From Clavibacter sp. B3I6 (GTDB lineage: Bacteria > Actinomycetota > Actinomycetes > Actinomycetales > Microbacteriaceae): a stretch of DNA of 64,000 bases. This document shows, piece after piece, positions 41,477 through 49,922 of the stretch. Position 1 is the stretch's first letter; each line of letters begins with the position of its first letter. The DNA lies in contig NZ_JAUSYL010000001.1 in assembly GCF_030816895.1 (NCBI RefSeq), forward strand, positions 1,426,001-1,490,000, written 5' to 3'. The notes under the pieces were generated by a model that did no database searches, had not been told where the DNA came from, and saw only the letters and a list, made by a program, of their open reading frames with translations. Both the position numbers and the translations under genes were made by a program.

Positions 41477-41498
41477 CATGTACTGACATGTGCACATG
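41477..41498. promoter_or_regulatory. Compound operator before iolC
   Basis: CATG occurs three times at 41477-41480, 41487-41490 and 41495-41498; the last two form the perfect palindrome CATGTGCACATG (41487-41498). The overlapping word TGTACTGACA (41479-41488) matches nine of ten positions of the IolR-like motif also found before iolE and the ABC transporter genes. A TACGGT hexamer at 41473-41468 (minus strand) is the best -10 for iolC, which would put the operator just upstream of it. Motif identity is from memory. Confidence 0.5.
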
Positions 41499-41533
41499 AC
41501 CCCTGCCGATCCCGCGTCGCGGTCGCACTCGCC

Positions 41534-42025
41534 TCAGCGGAGCGGCAGGTGCATCACGTGCAGGCCGACGAGCCCCTCCTCGGCGTCGTCGAACGCCTCG
41601 GGGACGGTGCCGACGATCCGGAAGCCGAGCGATTCCCACAGGTGCACGGCGGCGTGGTTCGTCTCCACGACGGCGTTGAACTGGATCGCCCGGTAGCCCT
41701 CCGCGCGCGCCCAGGCGATCACGTGCTCGCCGAGCGCCCGGCCGATGCCGCGACCCCCGTGCGCGGGATCCACGAGGAAGGACCCGGTGGCGACGTGCGC
41801 GCCGCGGCCGGGCCGGTTCGGACCGGCCTTCGCGGACCCGAGCACCGTGCCGTCGTCGTCCACCGCGACGAACGTGCGGGCCGGCGCCTCGGCCATCCAG
41901 TTCGGGCGCGCCTCCTCGAGCGACTGCCCGGCGGGGAGCGCGTAGGTGCGGCCGGCGTCGACGATGCGACGGTAGAAGGGGTGGATCAGGGGCCAGTCGG
42001 CGTCGACGGCGGGGCGGATCTCCAT
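41534..42025 (-). CDS. GNAT family N-acetyltransferase
   Basis: A 163-residue acetyltransferase. The acetyl-CoA motif GGRGIGRALGEHVIAWARAEG (about 90-110) has the R/Q-x-x-G-x-G/A signature, preceded by the strand GSFLVDP. NAVVETNHAAVHLWESLGFRIVGTVPEAF is the usual beta-5/alpha-4 region and resembles phosphinothricin/L-amino acid acetyltransferases. The substrate is not determinable. TAGCCT ends seven bases before the ATG at 42025, so it is likely leaderless. It faces the same way as the TetR gene ten bases upstream, but the embedded -10 suggests separate transcription. Confidence 0.86.
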   Translation of the reverse strand: MEIRPAVDADWPLIHPFYRRIVDAGRTYALPAGQSLEEARPNWMAEAPARTFVAVDDDGTVLGSAKAGPNRPGRGAHVATGSFLVDPAHGGRGIGRALGEHVIAWARAEGYRAIQFNAVVETNHAAVHLWESLGFRIVGTVPEAFDDAEEGLVGLHVMHLPLR

Positions 42026-42035
42026 GCGGTCGAGG

Positions 42036-42671
42036 CTAGCCGCCCGCCGCTCGGCGCTCCCGGATCCCGAGCGCGGGCAGCAGCACGTCGTCGATCACGG
42101 CGACGAAGAAGTCCCGCGTCACGGGCGCGCGCCCCGCGACCAGGCGGTGCGTGCTCATCGCGGGGACGACCTCGGCCAGCACCGCGACCTGCGCGTCCGA
42201 GCGCGCGGACGCCTCACCCCGCTCGACGGCGCGGCCGATGAGCCGCCCGTAGACCTCGACGTACGGATCCGTGACCTCGGCGCGGATCGCCGCGGCCAGC
42301 CGCTCGGATCCCCGCAGAGCCGACGCGAGCCCCGCGAACACGGACGCCCGACGGTCGGCGCCGCCGAGCCAGCCGGAGTCGACGACGGCCAGGAGGTCGT
42401 CGCGGAGCGATCCGGTGTCGGGCAGCAGCTCGGCCTCCGGCGGGCGGCCGACGCCGCGGAGGGCGGCGAGCACCAGGTCCTCCTTGGTCGCCCAGCGCCG
42501 GTAGATCGTGGTCTTGGCGCGGCCGGTGCGGGCGGCGACCTCGTCGAGGGCCATGCCGTCGTAGCCGTGCTCGGCGACGAGGTCGAGGGCGGCGGCGAGG
42601 ATCGCGGCGTCCCCGGAGCGGTCGACGGGTCGGCCGATGCGGGGTCGGGAGGCGGGGGCCGGCGTGTCCAT
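42036..42671 (-). CDS. TetR family transcriptional regulator
   Basis: A 211-residue regulator. The TetR helix-turn-helix (about 22-68) reads ILAAALDLVAEHGYDGMALDEVAARTGRAKTTIYRRWATKEDLV. The C-terminal ligand domain is helical, with a TetR_C-type ending (RDFFVAVIDDVLLPALG). It is divergent from an SDR gene, and the gap of 90 bases holds an inverted repeat that both would share. The ATG at 42671 has TATCCT seven bases upstream (leaderless pattern). The likely target is itself plus the SDR gene. Confidence 0.9.
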   Translation of the reverse strand: MDTPAPASRPRIGRPVDRSGDAAILAAALDLVAEHGYDGMALDEVAARTGRAKTTIYRRWATKEDLVLAALRGVGRPPEAELLPDTGSLRDDLLAVVDSGWLGGADRRASVFAGLASALRGSERLAAAIRAEVTDPYVEVYGRLIGRAVERGEASARSDAQVAVLAEVVPAMSTHRLVAGRAPVTRDFFVAVIDDVLLPALGIRERRAAGG

Positions 42672-42701
42672 CCGGTCCAGGATAGGCCCGTCACGAGGTT
42701 C

Positions 42702-42719
42702 CGCTACCCGGGAGTAGCG
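42702..42719. promoter_or_regulatory. Candidate TetR operator CGCTAC-N6-GTAGCG
   Basis: A perfect 6-base inverted repeat with a CCGGGA spacer lies between the divergent TetR and SDR genes, 31 bases from the TetR start. It overlaps the region where both promoters must lie. Size and placement are typical of TetR operators; binding is inferred. Confidence 0.55.
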
Positions 42720-42761
42720 TAAGTGCCAGCAGGTCGCGTCGCGGCCGCAGGAAGAGGAGCC

Positions 42762-43484
42762 ATGCAGGTACGGGACGCGGTCGTCATCATCACGGGGGCG
42801 TCGTCGGGGATCGGCGCGGCCACGGCGCGCGCGGCCGCGGCGGCCGGAGCGCGCGTCGTGCTCGCGGCCCGGCGGGAGGAGCGGATCCGGGAGCTCGCGG
42901 ACGAGCTCGGCGGCGGCGCGATCGCCGTCCGGTGCGACGTGACCGACCGCGCCCAGGTGGACGCGCTCGCGCGGGCCGCCCTCGACGCCTTCGGCCGCAT
43001 CGACGTGCTCGTCAACAACGCCGGGCAGGGCCTGCAGGCATCGATCGAGGACCTCGCGCTCGACGACCTCCGGGCCGTCCTCGAGCTCAACCTCGTGGCG
43101 CCGCTCGCCGCGATGCAGGCGGTCCTCCCGGCCATGCGCGCGCAGGGATCGGGCGTGATCGTCAACGTCAGCTCGGGCACCACGTTCGCCGACGTGCCGG
43201 GCACGGGCGGCTACGTCGCCTCGAAGATCGCCCTCGAGCGCCTCTCCGCCATCGCCCGGGCGGAGCTGGCGGGCACGGGCGTCGTCGTCTCGACGCTCAT
43301 CCCGTTCGCCACGGAGACGGAGTTCATGGCGTCGATCCGCGCGGGCCGCGCCGAGGCCGAGGCGATGACGGCGGGCGCGACCTTCGACGCCCCGGAGACG
43401 GTCGCCGAGGCGGTGCTCGCCCTCATCGCCAACGGCGACGCCCGGATGGACCTGGTGCCGGCGGCGTACGGCGGCTCGCGCTGA
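42762..43484 (+). CDS. Short-chain dehydrogenase/reductase
   Basis: A 240-residue classical SDR. TGASSGIGAATARAAAAAG is the cofactor motif (about 10-28), AARREER after strand 2 suggests NADP(H), NNAGQG lies near 88 and the catalytic YVASKIALERL is near 152 with NVSSG about 14 residues before it. Substrate unknown; the pattern (serine to threonine-rich GTTFADVP loop) matches oxidoreductases of the YdfG-like group. It is divergent from the TetR gene. A strong GAGGAG lies five bases before the ATG, so this partner is a leadered gene. Confidence 0.88.
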   Translation: MQVRDAVVIITGASSGIGAATARAAAAAGARVVLAARREERIRELADELGGGAIAVRCDVTDRAQVDALARAALDAFGRIDVLVNNAGQGLQASIEDLALDDLRAVLELNLVAPLAAMQAVLPAMRAQGSGVIVNVSSGTTFADVPGTGGYVASKIALERLSAIARAELAGTGVVVSTLIPFATETEFMASIRAGRAEAEAMTAGATFDAPETVAEAVLALIANGDARMDLVPAAYGGSR

Positions 43485-43504
43485 CCCGGCGGCGCCGGAG
43501 ACGA

Positions 43505-43543
43505 CGACGGCCGCCCCACCCGCGAGGGGAGGGACGGCCGTCG
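43505..43543. terminator. Bidirectional terminator between SDR and DEAD-box helicase
   Basis: CGACGGCCG and CGGCCGTCG pair perfectly around a 21-base loop that itself contains a CCCC/GGGG pair. The hairpin lies 20 bases after the SDR stop and 17 bases after the helicase stop, so it can serve both convergent genes. Confidence 0.75.
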
Positions 43544-43559
43544 GGTCGTGCGTCGGGCG

Positions 43560-45746
43560 CTAGGCGCGCGCGAGATCCGCGATGACGCGGTCCCCGGCGG
43601 CGGCCATGACCGTCTTGGCCTTGATCTCCGCGCGCTCGAGGAGCTCGTCCATGCGGCGACGGCGGGCCTTCGTGATCAGCGTCACGACGGTGCCCTGCTT
43701 GCCCGCGCGGCCCGTGCGGCCGGCGCGGTGGAGGTAGCTCTTGTACTCGTCCGGCGCATCGGCCTGGATGACCAGCCCGATGTCGTCCACGTGGATGCCG
43801 CGGGCGGCCACGTCGGTCGCCACGAGCACGCGGACCTTGCCGCTCGTGAGGAGCTGCAGGTTGCGCGTGCGGCGCGCCTGGTTGAGGTCGCCGTGCAGCG
43901 ACGTGGCCGGGATGCCGGCGTCCTCGAGCTGGTCGGCGAGCTGCTCGGCGAACGCGCGGGTGCGGGCGAAGATCAGCGTCTTGCCCTCGCCGGAGCTCAG
44001 CTGCTCGATGATCGCGGCCTTGTCGCGCTGCTCGATGAGGAGCACGCGGTGGTCGATGGTCGACGACGCCTGGTCCTCGCCCGCGACCTCGTGGACGCTG
44101 GGCGACGGCAGGAACTCGTTGACGAGCGTCGCGACGCCCTTGTCGAGCGTGGCGGAGAAGAGCAGGCGCTGGCCGTCCTTCTTCACCTGGCGGAGGATCC
44201 GCTGCACGGGCTCGAGGAAGCCGAGGTCGCACATGTGGTCGGCCTCGTCCAGGACGGTGACGACGATCTCGGAGAGGTCGAGGCGACCCTGGTCGATGAG
44301 GTCCTCGAGGCGCCCGGGGGTCGCGATGAGGATGTCGACGCCGCGCTGCAGCGCACCGACCTGCTTGAACTGCGGCACGCCGCCGAAGATCGTGGTGGTG
44401 AACAGGCCGACCGAGCGGGCGATGGGCTGCACCGTGCGGTCGATCTGCATGGCGAGCTCGCGCGTCGGGGCGAGGATCAACGCGCGGGGCTTGCGGCCCA
44501 TCTTGCGGTTCTTCGCGCCGTCGTTCTCGAGCAGGCGCTCCACGAGGGGCGCGCCGAACGCGATGGTCTTGCCGGATCCGGTGCGGCCGCGGCCGAGCAC
44601 GTCGCGACCCGCGAGCACGTCGGGGATCGTGGCGGCCTGGATCGGGAACGGGCTCGCCGCGCCCAGCTCCTCGAGCACGCGGACGATGTTCTGGCCGAGG
44701 CCGAGCGCGGCGAAGGTCACGCCGTCGACGTCCTTCGCCGTGGTGGCCTGGGCCTCGAGGCGCTCGAGCACGACGTCCTCGGCGGGAGCGTGACGCGGGG
44801 CGCCCTCCTTGCTCGGGTAGAAGTCGCTGTCGCGCTTGGGGCGGGCGTCGTCGTAGGACGGGCGCTCGGACCGCTGGGGCCGGTCGCCGTAGGAGGGGCG
44901 CTCGGAGCGCTGCGGGCGGTCGTTGTAGGCGGGACGCTCGGCGCGGTCGTTGTACGACGGACGCTCGGCACGGGCCGGACGGTCGTTGTACGCCGGACGC
45001 TCGGCGCGGTCGTTGTAGGACGGACGCTCGGCACGAGCCGGACGGTCGTTGTACGCGGGACGCTCCGACCGCTGGGCGCGGTCGCCGTACGAGGGGCGCT
45101 CGGCACGGTCGTTGTACGAGGGACGCTCGGACCGCTGCGGGCGGTCGTTGCCGTACGACGGACGCTCGGTGCGAGCGGGACGGTCGTTGTACGCCGGACG
45201 CTCGGTGCGAGCGGCGCGGTCGTTGTACGACGGACGCTCGGTGCGAGCAGGACGGTCGTTGTACGACGGACGCTCCGACCGCTGCGGGCGGTCGTTCCCG
45301 TACGACGGACGCTCGGAGCGCTCGCCACCGCGGGCGGGACGGTCGTTGCCGTAGGACGGACGCTCGCTGCGCTGGCCGCGCTCGGCGCCGTAGGTGGGGC
45401 GCTCGCTGCGCTGGCCGCGGTCGGCGCCGCCGCCGTACGAGGGGCGCTCGCCGCGCTCGGGACGCGCGTTCGCGCGGTTGGGGCGGTCGCCGTACGCGGG
45501 ACGCTCGCCGCGGCCGGCGGGACGCTCGGCGCGGGGCTCCCAGTTGGGGCGGTCGCCGCCGCGCGCGGGGCGGGCCGCGCCGCCGCGCTGGGGGCGGTCG
45601 TCCTGGCCGGAGCGCTGGGCGCGCTCGTCGGCGTTCCAGCGCTGCTTCTTGGGCGCCGGGTCGGAGTTGTAGCCGCGGTGGTTCGGGCTGCGCGATCCCG
45701 CGGGGGCGCGCTTGGCGCCGCGCGGGGAGTCGTTGTTGTAGGGCAT
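43560..45746 (-). CDS. DEAD-box RNA helicase with a repetitive N-terminal extension
   Basis: A 728-residue ATP-dependent RNA helicase. The helicase core starts near residue 330, after a Q motif region, with Walker A RGRTGSGKTIAFGAP, Walker B VLDEADHMCD, motif III SATLDKG and the C-terminal motifs ATDVAARGIHVDD and HRAGRTGRAG. Such helicases support ribosome assembly and RNA turnover in the cold. The N-terminal ~300 residues consist of some 20 imperfect copies of a 10-14 residue unit (RSERPSYNDRPAR and variants) rich in Arg, Tyr, Asp and Ser. This resembles the RGG-like, phase-separating tails of RNA-binding proteins, but at the N- rather than the usual C-terminus. ATG at 45746. Confidence 0.92.
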   Translation of the reverse strand: MPYNNDSPRGAKRAPAGSRSPNHRGYNSDPAPKKQRWNADERAQRSGQDDRPQRGGAARPARGGDRPNWEPRAERPAGRGERPAYGDRPNRANARPERGERPSYGGGADRGQRSERPTYGAERGQRSERPSYGNDRPARGGERSERPSYGNDRPQRSERPSYNDRPARTERPSYNDRAARTERPAYNDRPARTERPSYGNDRPQRSERPSYNDRAERPSYGDRAQRSERPAYNDRPARAERPSYNDRAERPAYNDRPARAERPSYNDRAERPAYNDRPQRSERPSYGDRPQRSERPSYDDARPKRDSDFYPSKEGAPRHAPAEDVVLERLEAQATTAKDVDGVTFAALGLGQNIVRVLEELGAASPFPIQAATIPDVLAGRDVLGRGRTGSGKTIAFGAPLVERLLENDGAKNRKMGRKPRALILAPTRELAMQIDRTVQPIARSVGLFTTTIFGGVPQFKQVGALQRGVDILIATPGRLEDLIDQGRLDLSEIVVTVLDEADHMCDLGFLEPVQRILRQVKKDGQRLLFSATLDKGVATLVNEFLPSPSVHEVAGEDQASSTIDHRVLLIEQRDKAAIIEQLSSGEGKTLIFARTRAFAEQLADQLEDAGIPATSLHGDLNQARRTRNLQLLTSGKVRVLVATDVAARGIHVDDIGLVIQADAPDEYKSYLHRAGRTGRAGKQGTVVTLITKARRRRMDELLERAEIKAKTVMAAAGDRVIADLARA
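44860..45480 (-). repeat. In-frame imperfect tandem repeats in the helicase gene
   Basis: About 600 bases encode alternating Pro-Ser-Tyr-Asn/Gly-Asp-Arg and Ala/Gln-Arg-Thr/Ser-Glu-Arg words. The DNA unit (around 36-39 bases, with GTCGTTGTACG and GGACGCTCGG as constant words on the plus strand) is conserved enough to allow slippage and length variation between strains. Confidence 0.85.
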
Positions 45747-46063
45747 GAGGGATTCCTCGTTCTGCTCGAGTGCATGACAATGCTCATTCGAAGCAGCGCG
45801 CTACAGGATCAGGGTGCGCAGAGCTGCTCTCAACCCGGGCAGTCGTCGACCGGGGGCCGTGTCATCGCGTGACATACCCCTCTGCGGAACGAGAGGGGGA
45901 AACCGGCCCACCTGACTGACAAATCCATCCGCCCGGATGGATGGTCCGGTAGCGGTGTCAAGAGCCGACTGGACGACACTACAGGATCCCCCCTCCCCGC
46001 ACCAGGGCGGGCCACCGCCCGGGCGCGCCTCGCGGCGGCCCGGCCGGGATCACGAGCGGGAGG
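45747..46063 (-). other. Leader and promoter region of the helicase gene, with hairpins
   Basis: No gene is visible in 317 bases. ATCCATCC/GGATGGAT pair around GCCC (45923-45942) and CCCCTCT/AGAGGGG pair around an 8-base loop (45877-45898). A TTGACA -35 hexamer lies on the minus strand at 45961-45956, without a good -10. A transcript starting there would carry a 200-base structured 5' leader, as is usual for cold-induced DEAD-box helicase genes. Confidence 0.45.
46005..46020 (-). terminator. Hairpin after the RND exporter gene
   Basis: GGGCGG and CCGCCC pair around GCCA, 44 bases past the exporter stop on the minus strand. The stem is short (6 bp) and no T-run follows. Confidence 0.4.
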
Positions 46064-49000
46064 TCAGCGCGCCGCGCCCTCCCCCGCCGGCGTCGCCGAG
46101 CCCGCGACCGGCAGCCCGCGCTCGGCCCGCCGGCGCTCGCCGCGCGCCCGGAGCCGGAGGCCCGCCCGCTCGACGATCGAGTAGAGCGACGGCAGCACGA
46201 GAAGCGTCAGCACGGTCGACGACAGCAGGCCGCCGATCACGACGATCGCGAGCGGCTGCGAGATGAACCCGCCGTGCCCGGTGAGGCCGATCGCGAGCGG
46301 CAGCAGCGCGAAGATCGTCGCGAGCGCCGTCATGAGGATGGGCCGGAGGCGTCGGCCGGCGCCCTGCAGGATCGCCTCGCGGAGATCCATCCCCCGGGTC
46401 CGGTACTGGTTCACGAGGTCGATGAGCACGATGGCGTTGGTGACCACGATGCCCACCAGCATCAGCAGGCCGATGATCGACGCGACGCCCAGCGGCACGC
46501 CCGTCACCACCTGCAGGAGCACCGCGCCGGTCGCCGCGAAGGGCACCGAGACGAGCAGCACGAGCGGCTGCACGAGGCTCCGGAAGGTCGCCACCATGAT
46601 GATGTAGACGATCAGGATGGCCGCCAGCACCGCGAGGCCGAGCTGCCCGAACGCGTCGGACTGCTGCGAGGCGACGCCGCCGAGCGAGGCCTGCGCCCCG
46701 GCCGGCAGCTCCACGTCGGCGACGGCCTGCGACACCTCGGACGAGGCGAAGCCCACGTCGTCGCTGCCCGGCGTCGCGCTCACGGTCGCGCTGCGGAACC
46801 CGCCCGTGGTGGTCACGGTCGCCGGGCCCTCGGCGACCTCGACGGTCGCGAGGTCGCTGAGCGGCACGAGGCCGCGGGCCGTCGGGATCCGGAAGTCGCG
46901 CAGCCCCTGCAGGCTCTGCGCGGCGTCCGGGTCCTGGATGTAGATGGACAGCGTCTCCTCGTCGATGACCACCTGGCCGACCGCGGCCGGCAGCCGGCTC
47001 GCCGTCACGATGCCGCCCACGGCCTGCTCGCTGAGCCCCGCCGCGGCGGCCTTCGCCCGGTCGACGGTCACCGCGATGTAGGGCTGCGTCTCGGAGAGGT
47101 TGCTCGTGGCCTGCTCGATGGAGGGGACGTCCTGCACGGCGGCGAGCACCGCGTCGGCCGAGGCCTTCAGGTCGTCGCCGTCGTTCGCGGTGATCTCCAC
47201 CGTGATGTCGCTCGACGAGAATCCGCCGGATGCGGCCGCGAGCGACACGTCGCCCACGTCGGTGAGCCCGTCCACGGCCGTCCGCACGCGGTCGCGGATG
47301 GCGTCCTGGTCGGCGTCGGAGTCGGTCGTGAGCGAGAAGGTGATCCCGCCGCCGCCGCTGAACGCCGCCGTGAGGGAGGTGCTGTCCGAGCCGATCGAGG
47401 TCTGCACGGTCTCGACGCCCTCGACGCCGATGAGCGCCTCCTCCACCTTCGTCGCGGCCGTGTCCTGCGCCTCGAGGCTGGTGTCGCTCGGCAACTCCTG
47501 CGAGACGGTGAGCGTGTTCTGCCCGCTGTCGCCGAGGAAGTTGGTCTTCATGCTCGGGATGAGCGCGACCGTCCCGCCGAGCACGAGGACCGCGAGGATC
47601 AGCGTGACCGCCGAGTGCTTCAGCGTCCAGGCGAGGATCGGCAGGTAGCCGCGCTGGAGGAACGGCGTCGTGCCCGATCCCTCGCCGTGCGCGGCGTGGG
47701 ATCCGCGGGCCGGCCGGTCGGCGAGCTCGCGGTCGTCGACGGGGCCCGCCACCGCGGCGTGCGCGCCCGTGCGGGCGGTGCCGTCGGCGGCGGGGACGGA
47801 TGCGGCCGCGGCGGCCTTGCGGCGGGCCCGGCGCGACTCCCCCTCCGGCCGCAGGAACCAGTACGCGAGCACCGGCACGATCGTCAGCGAGACGAACAGC
47901 GACGCGGCGAGCGCGATGGTCACCGTCAGCGCGAACGGGCGGAACAGCTCGCCCGTGATGTCGCCGACGAGCGCGATCGGCAGGAACACCGCGACGGTCG
48001 TGGCGGTGGACGCCGTGACCGCGCCCGCGACCTCCCGCACGGCCGCGCGGATCGCGTCGAGCCGGTCAGGCGTGAAGGAGAGGTGCCGCTTGATGTTCTC
48101 GATCACCACGATCGAGTCGTCCACCACGCGCCCGACCGCGATCGTCAGCGCGCCCAGCGTGATGATGTTGAGCGTGTAGCCGGACGCGAGCATGCCGATG
48201 AAGGTGATGAGCACGGAGGCCGGGATGGAGATCGCGGTCACGATGGTGGAGCGGATCGACAGCAGGAACACGAGGATCACGAGCACCGCGAACACGAGGC
48301 CGAGCAGGCCCTCGGTCGTGAGGCTCGAGATGGACTGCTCGATGAACGGCGCCTGGTCGAACACGACCGTGAACTCCGTGCCGTTCCCGAGGTCGTCGGC
48401 GAGCTGCGGCAGGAGCTCGGTCACGAGGTGCGACACGTCGACCGTGTTGCCCGCGGGCGTCTTGGTCACGGCGATGGTGAGCGACGGCTGGCCGTCGACG
48501 CGGGAGATGCCGGTCGTCGGGTCCTGGCCGAGCTCGACCGTGGCGACGTCGCCGAGGGTGAGCTGGCGGCCGCCCGCGGCGCCGAGCAGCGGCAGGCTCG
48601 CGAGGTCCTCGGTCGATCCGACGCGCGTGCCCGACTGCACCGACAGCGTGGTGCCGTCCTCCGTCACCGCACCGGCGGGCAGCAGCGAGCCGTTGGCGTC
48701 GAGCGCGTCGCGGATGGCCTGGTTGGTGAGGCCTGCGGCCTGCACCTCGGCGGGATCCGGCGTGATGACCACGCGCTGGCCGACGGTGCCGAGCAGGCTC
48801 GCGTCGCGCACGCCCGCGAGCTTGCGGATGTCCGCGAGCGTCGAGCGCTCGAGCGCGGCCGTGAGGTCCTGCGGGCTGAGGTCGCTCGTCACGGCGATCT
48901 GGATCACCGGCAGGTCGTCGATGCTGCCCGCGATGACCACGGGGTCGATGCCGTCGGGCAGCGTCGTGCGGATCCGGTTGATGGCCTGGTCGATCTTCTG

Positions 49001-49318
49001 CTCGGCCGTCGCGAGGTCGGTGCCGTAGGTGAAGGACGCGGAGATGACGGAGGAGTCCGTGCGCGAGGTCGCGGTGGAGGACTCGAGGCCCGGCACGGCC
49101 TGGATCGCGCGCTCGATGGGCGTCGACACGTCGGAGTCGACGACCGCGGGCGAGGCGCCCGGGTACGCCGTGACGACCGCGAGCTGCGGGAACGACACCG
49201 ACGGGATGAGCTCCTGCTTGAGGGTCGTCAGCGCTATGCCGCCGAACACCCCGATGACGATCGTGATGAGCGCGATCAGCGCCCGGTTGCGGAGGCTGAA
49301 GACGGAGAGGAGATGCAG
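46064..49318 (-). CDS. RND family efflux transporter (AcrB/HAE1-like), probable CTG start
   Basis: A 1084-residue proton-driven exporter of the AcrB-like RND superfamily. It begins with SLRNRALIALITIVIGVFGG as the first membrane helix and has the usual layout: a ~300-residue extracellular porter loop, helices 2-6 with GRVVDDSIVVIENIKRHL (proton-relay Asp pair near residue 395), a cytoplasmic linker rich in Ala/Arg, a second porter loop and helices 8-12 (GIVVTNAIVLIDLVNQYR). No membrane-fusion or outer-membrane partner is adjacent, as usual in actinobacteria. There is no ATG/GTG/TTG at the proper N-terminus. A CTG at 49318 follows a perfect AAGGAG by six bases, so it is the likely start. The substrate is unknown. 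Confidence 0.9.
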   Translation of the reverse strand: MHLLSVFSLRNRALIALITIVIGVFGGIALTTLKQELIPSVSFPQLAVVTAYPGASPAVVDSDVSTPIERAIQAVPGLESSTATSRTDSSVISASFTYGTDLATAEQKIDQAINRIRTTLPDGIDPVVIAGSIDDLPVIQIAVTSDLSPQDLTAALERSTLADIRKLAGVRDASLLGTVGQRVVITPDPAEVQAAGLTNQAIRDALDANGSLLPAGAVTEDGTTLSVQSGTRVGSTEDLASLPLLGAAGGRQLTLGDVATVELGQDPTTGISRVDGQPSLTIAVTKTPAGNTVDVSHLVTELLPQLADDLGNGTEFTVVFDQAPFIEQSISSLTTEGLLGLVFAVLVILVFLLSIRSTIVTAISIPASVLITFIGMLASGYTLNIITLGALTIAVGRVVDDSIVVIENIKRHLSFTPDRLDAIRAAVREVAGAVTASTATTVAVFLPIALVGDITGELFRPFALTVTIALAASLFVSLTIVPVLAYWFLRPEGESRRARRKAAAAASVPAADGTARTGAHAAVAGPVDDRELADRPARGSHAAHGEGSGTTPFLQRGYLPILAWTLKHSAVTLILAVLVLGGTVALIPSMKTNFLGDSGQNTLTVSQELPSDTSLEAQDTAATKVEEALIGVEGVETVQTSIGSDSTSLTAAFSGGGGITFSLTTDSDADQDAIRDRVRTAVDGLTDVGDVSLAAASGGFSSSDITVEITANDGDDLKASADAVLAAVQDVPSIEQATSNLSETQPYIAVTVDRAKAAAAGLSEQAVGGIVTASRLPAAVGQVVIDEETLSIYIQDPDAAQSLQGLRDFRIPTARGLVPLSDLATVEVAEGPATVTTTGGFRSATVSATPGSDDVGFASSEVSQAVADVELPAGAQASLGGVASQQSDAFGQLGLAVLAAILIVYIIMVATFRSLVQPLVLLVSVPFAATGAVLLQVVTGVPLGVASIIGLLMLVGIVVTNAIVLIDLVNQYRTRGMDLREAILQGAGRRLRPILMTALATIFALLPLAIGLTGHGGFISQPLAIVVIGGLLSSTVLTLLVLPSLYSIVERAGLRLRARGERRRAERGLPVAGSATPAGEGAAR

Positions 49319-49324
49319 GGGGTG

Positions 49325-49330
49325 CTCCTT
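49325..49330 (-). promoter_or_regulatory. Shine-Dalgarno AAGGAG that decides a CTG start
   Basis: On the minus strand AAGGAG (49330-49325) is followed by CACCCC and then CTG (49318-49316), the first codon of LHLLSVFSLRNRALIAL. The next GTG in frame falls inside the first membrane helix, and upstream codons of the open frame show no RND similarity. Confidence 0.65.
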
Positions 49331-49506
49331 GTGCGATGCGGGCCGCGGGTGCGGCGGTCGCTCGGACCGCTGATCGCCCGCACCGGGAACCCGCCCCGTG
49401 CGGGCAGTATCGCACCCGCGGCCGGGAAACCCCCGCTCGCGACGGGTTTTCGAACGGCTCGCCGTGGACCCGCCCGACCGCCGTCCGCGCGGGGCATGCT
49501 GGAGGG

Positions 49507-49905
49507 ATGGCGCACCGGGCATCGACGACGACGGACCGCGTCCCGGAGTCCAAGACCTGCGTCTCGTGCGGTCGCACCATCGAGTGGCGCCGCAAGTGGG
49601 AGCGCGACTGGGACCAGGTCCGCTACTGCAGCGACGCGTGCCGGCGCCGCGGGGTGTCGGACGTCGACGCGTCGCTCGAGCGACGGATCCTCGACCTCCT
49701 GGCCCACCGCGCGGGCGGCGCCACCATCTGCCCGTCCGAGGCGGCGCGCGCCGAGTCGCCCGACGGATGGCGCGACCTGATGGAGCCCGCCCGGCGCGCC
49801 GCACGGCGGCTCGTGGACGCGGGCGAGGTGGAGATCACCCAGAAGGGGTCGGTCGTCGACCCGTCCACGGCCAAGGGGCCCATCCGCATCCGCCGCCGTC
49901 GCTGA
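49507..49905 (+). CDS. DUF2256/DUF3253 domain protein
   Basis: A 132-residue protein. The N-terminal half is a zinc-ribbon-like DUF2256 segment, with Cys18 and Cys21 (KTCVSCGRTIEWRRKWERDW) and Cys41 and Cys45 (RYCSDACRRRG). The C-terminal half (about 55-130) matches DUF3253, a small winged-helix-like domain (ERRILDLLAHRAGGATICPSEAAR, then RRLVDAGEVEITQKG). The combination suggests a nucleic acid-binding role, but none is established. CATGCT ends six bases before the ATG at 49507, so the message is probably leaderless even though GGAGGG also precedes it. Confidence 0.83.
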   Translation: MAHRASTTTDRVPESKTCVSCGRTIEWRRKWERDWDQVRYCSDACRRRGVSDVDASLERRILDLLAHRAGGATICPSEAARAESPDGWRDLMEPARRAARRLVDAGEVEITQKGSVVDPSTAKGPIRIRRRR

Positions 49906-49922
49906 CGAGGCACACTAGGGGG

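Noticed and set aside
44860..45480. Tandem repeats in the helicase gene as a CRISPR-like array
   Set aside because: Units are contiguous, in frame and degenerate at synonymous positions, without spacers; they encode a protein repeat.
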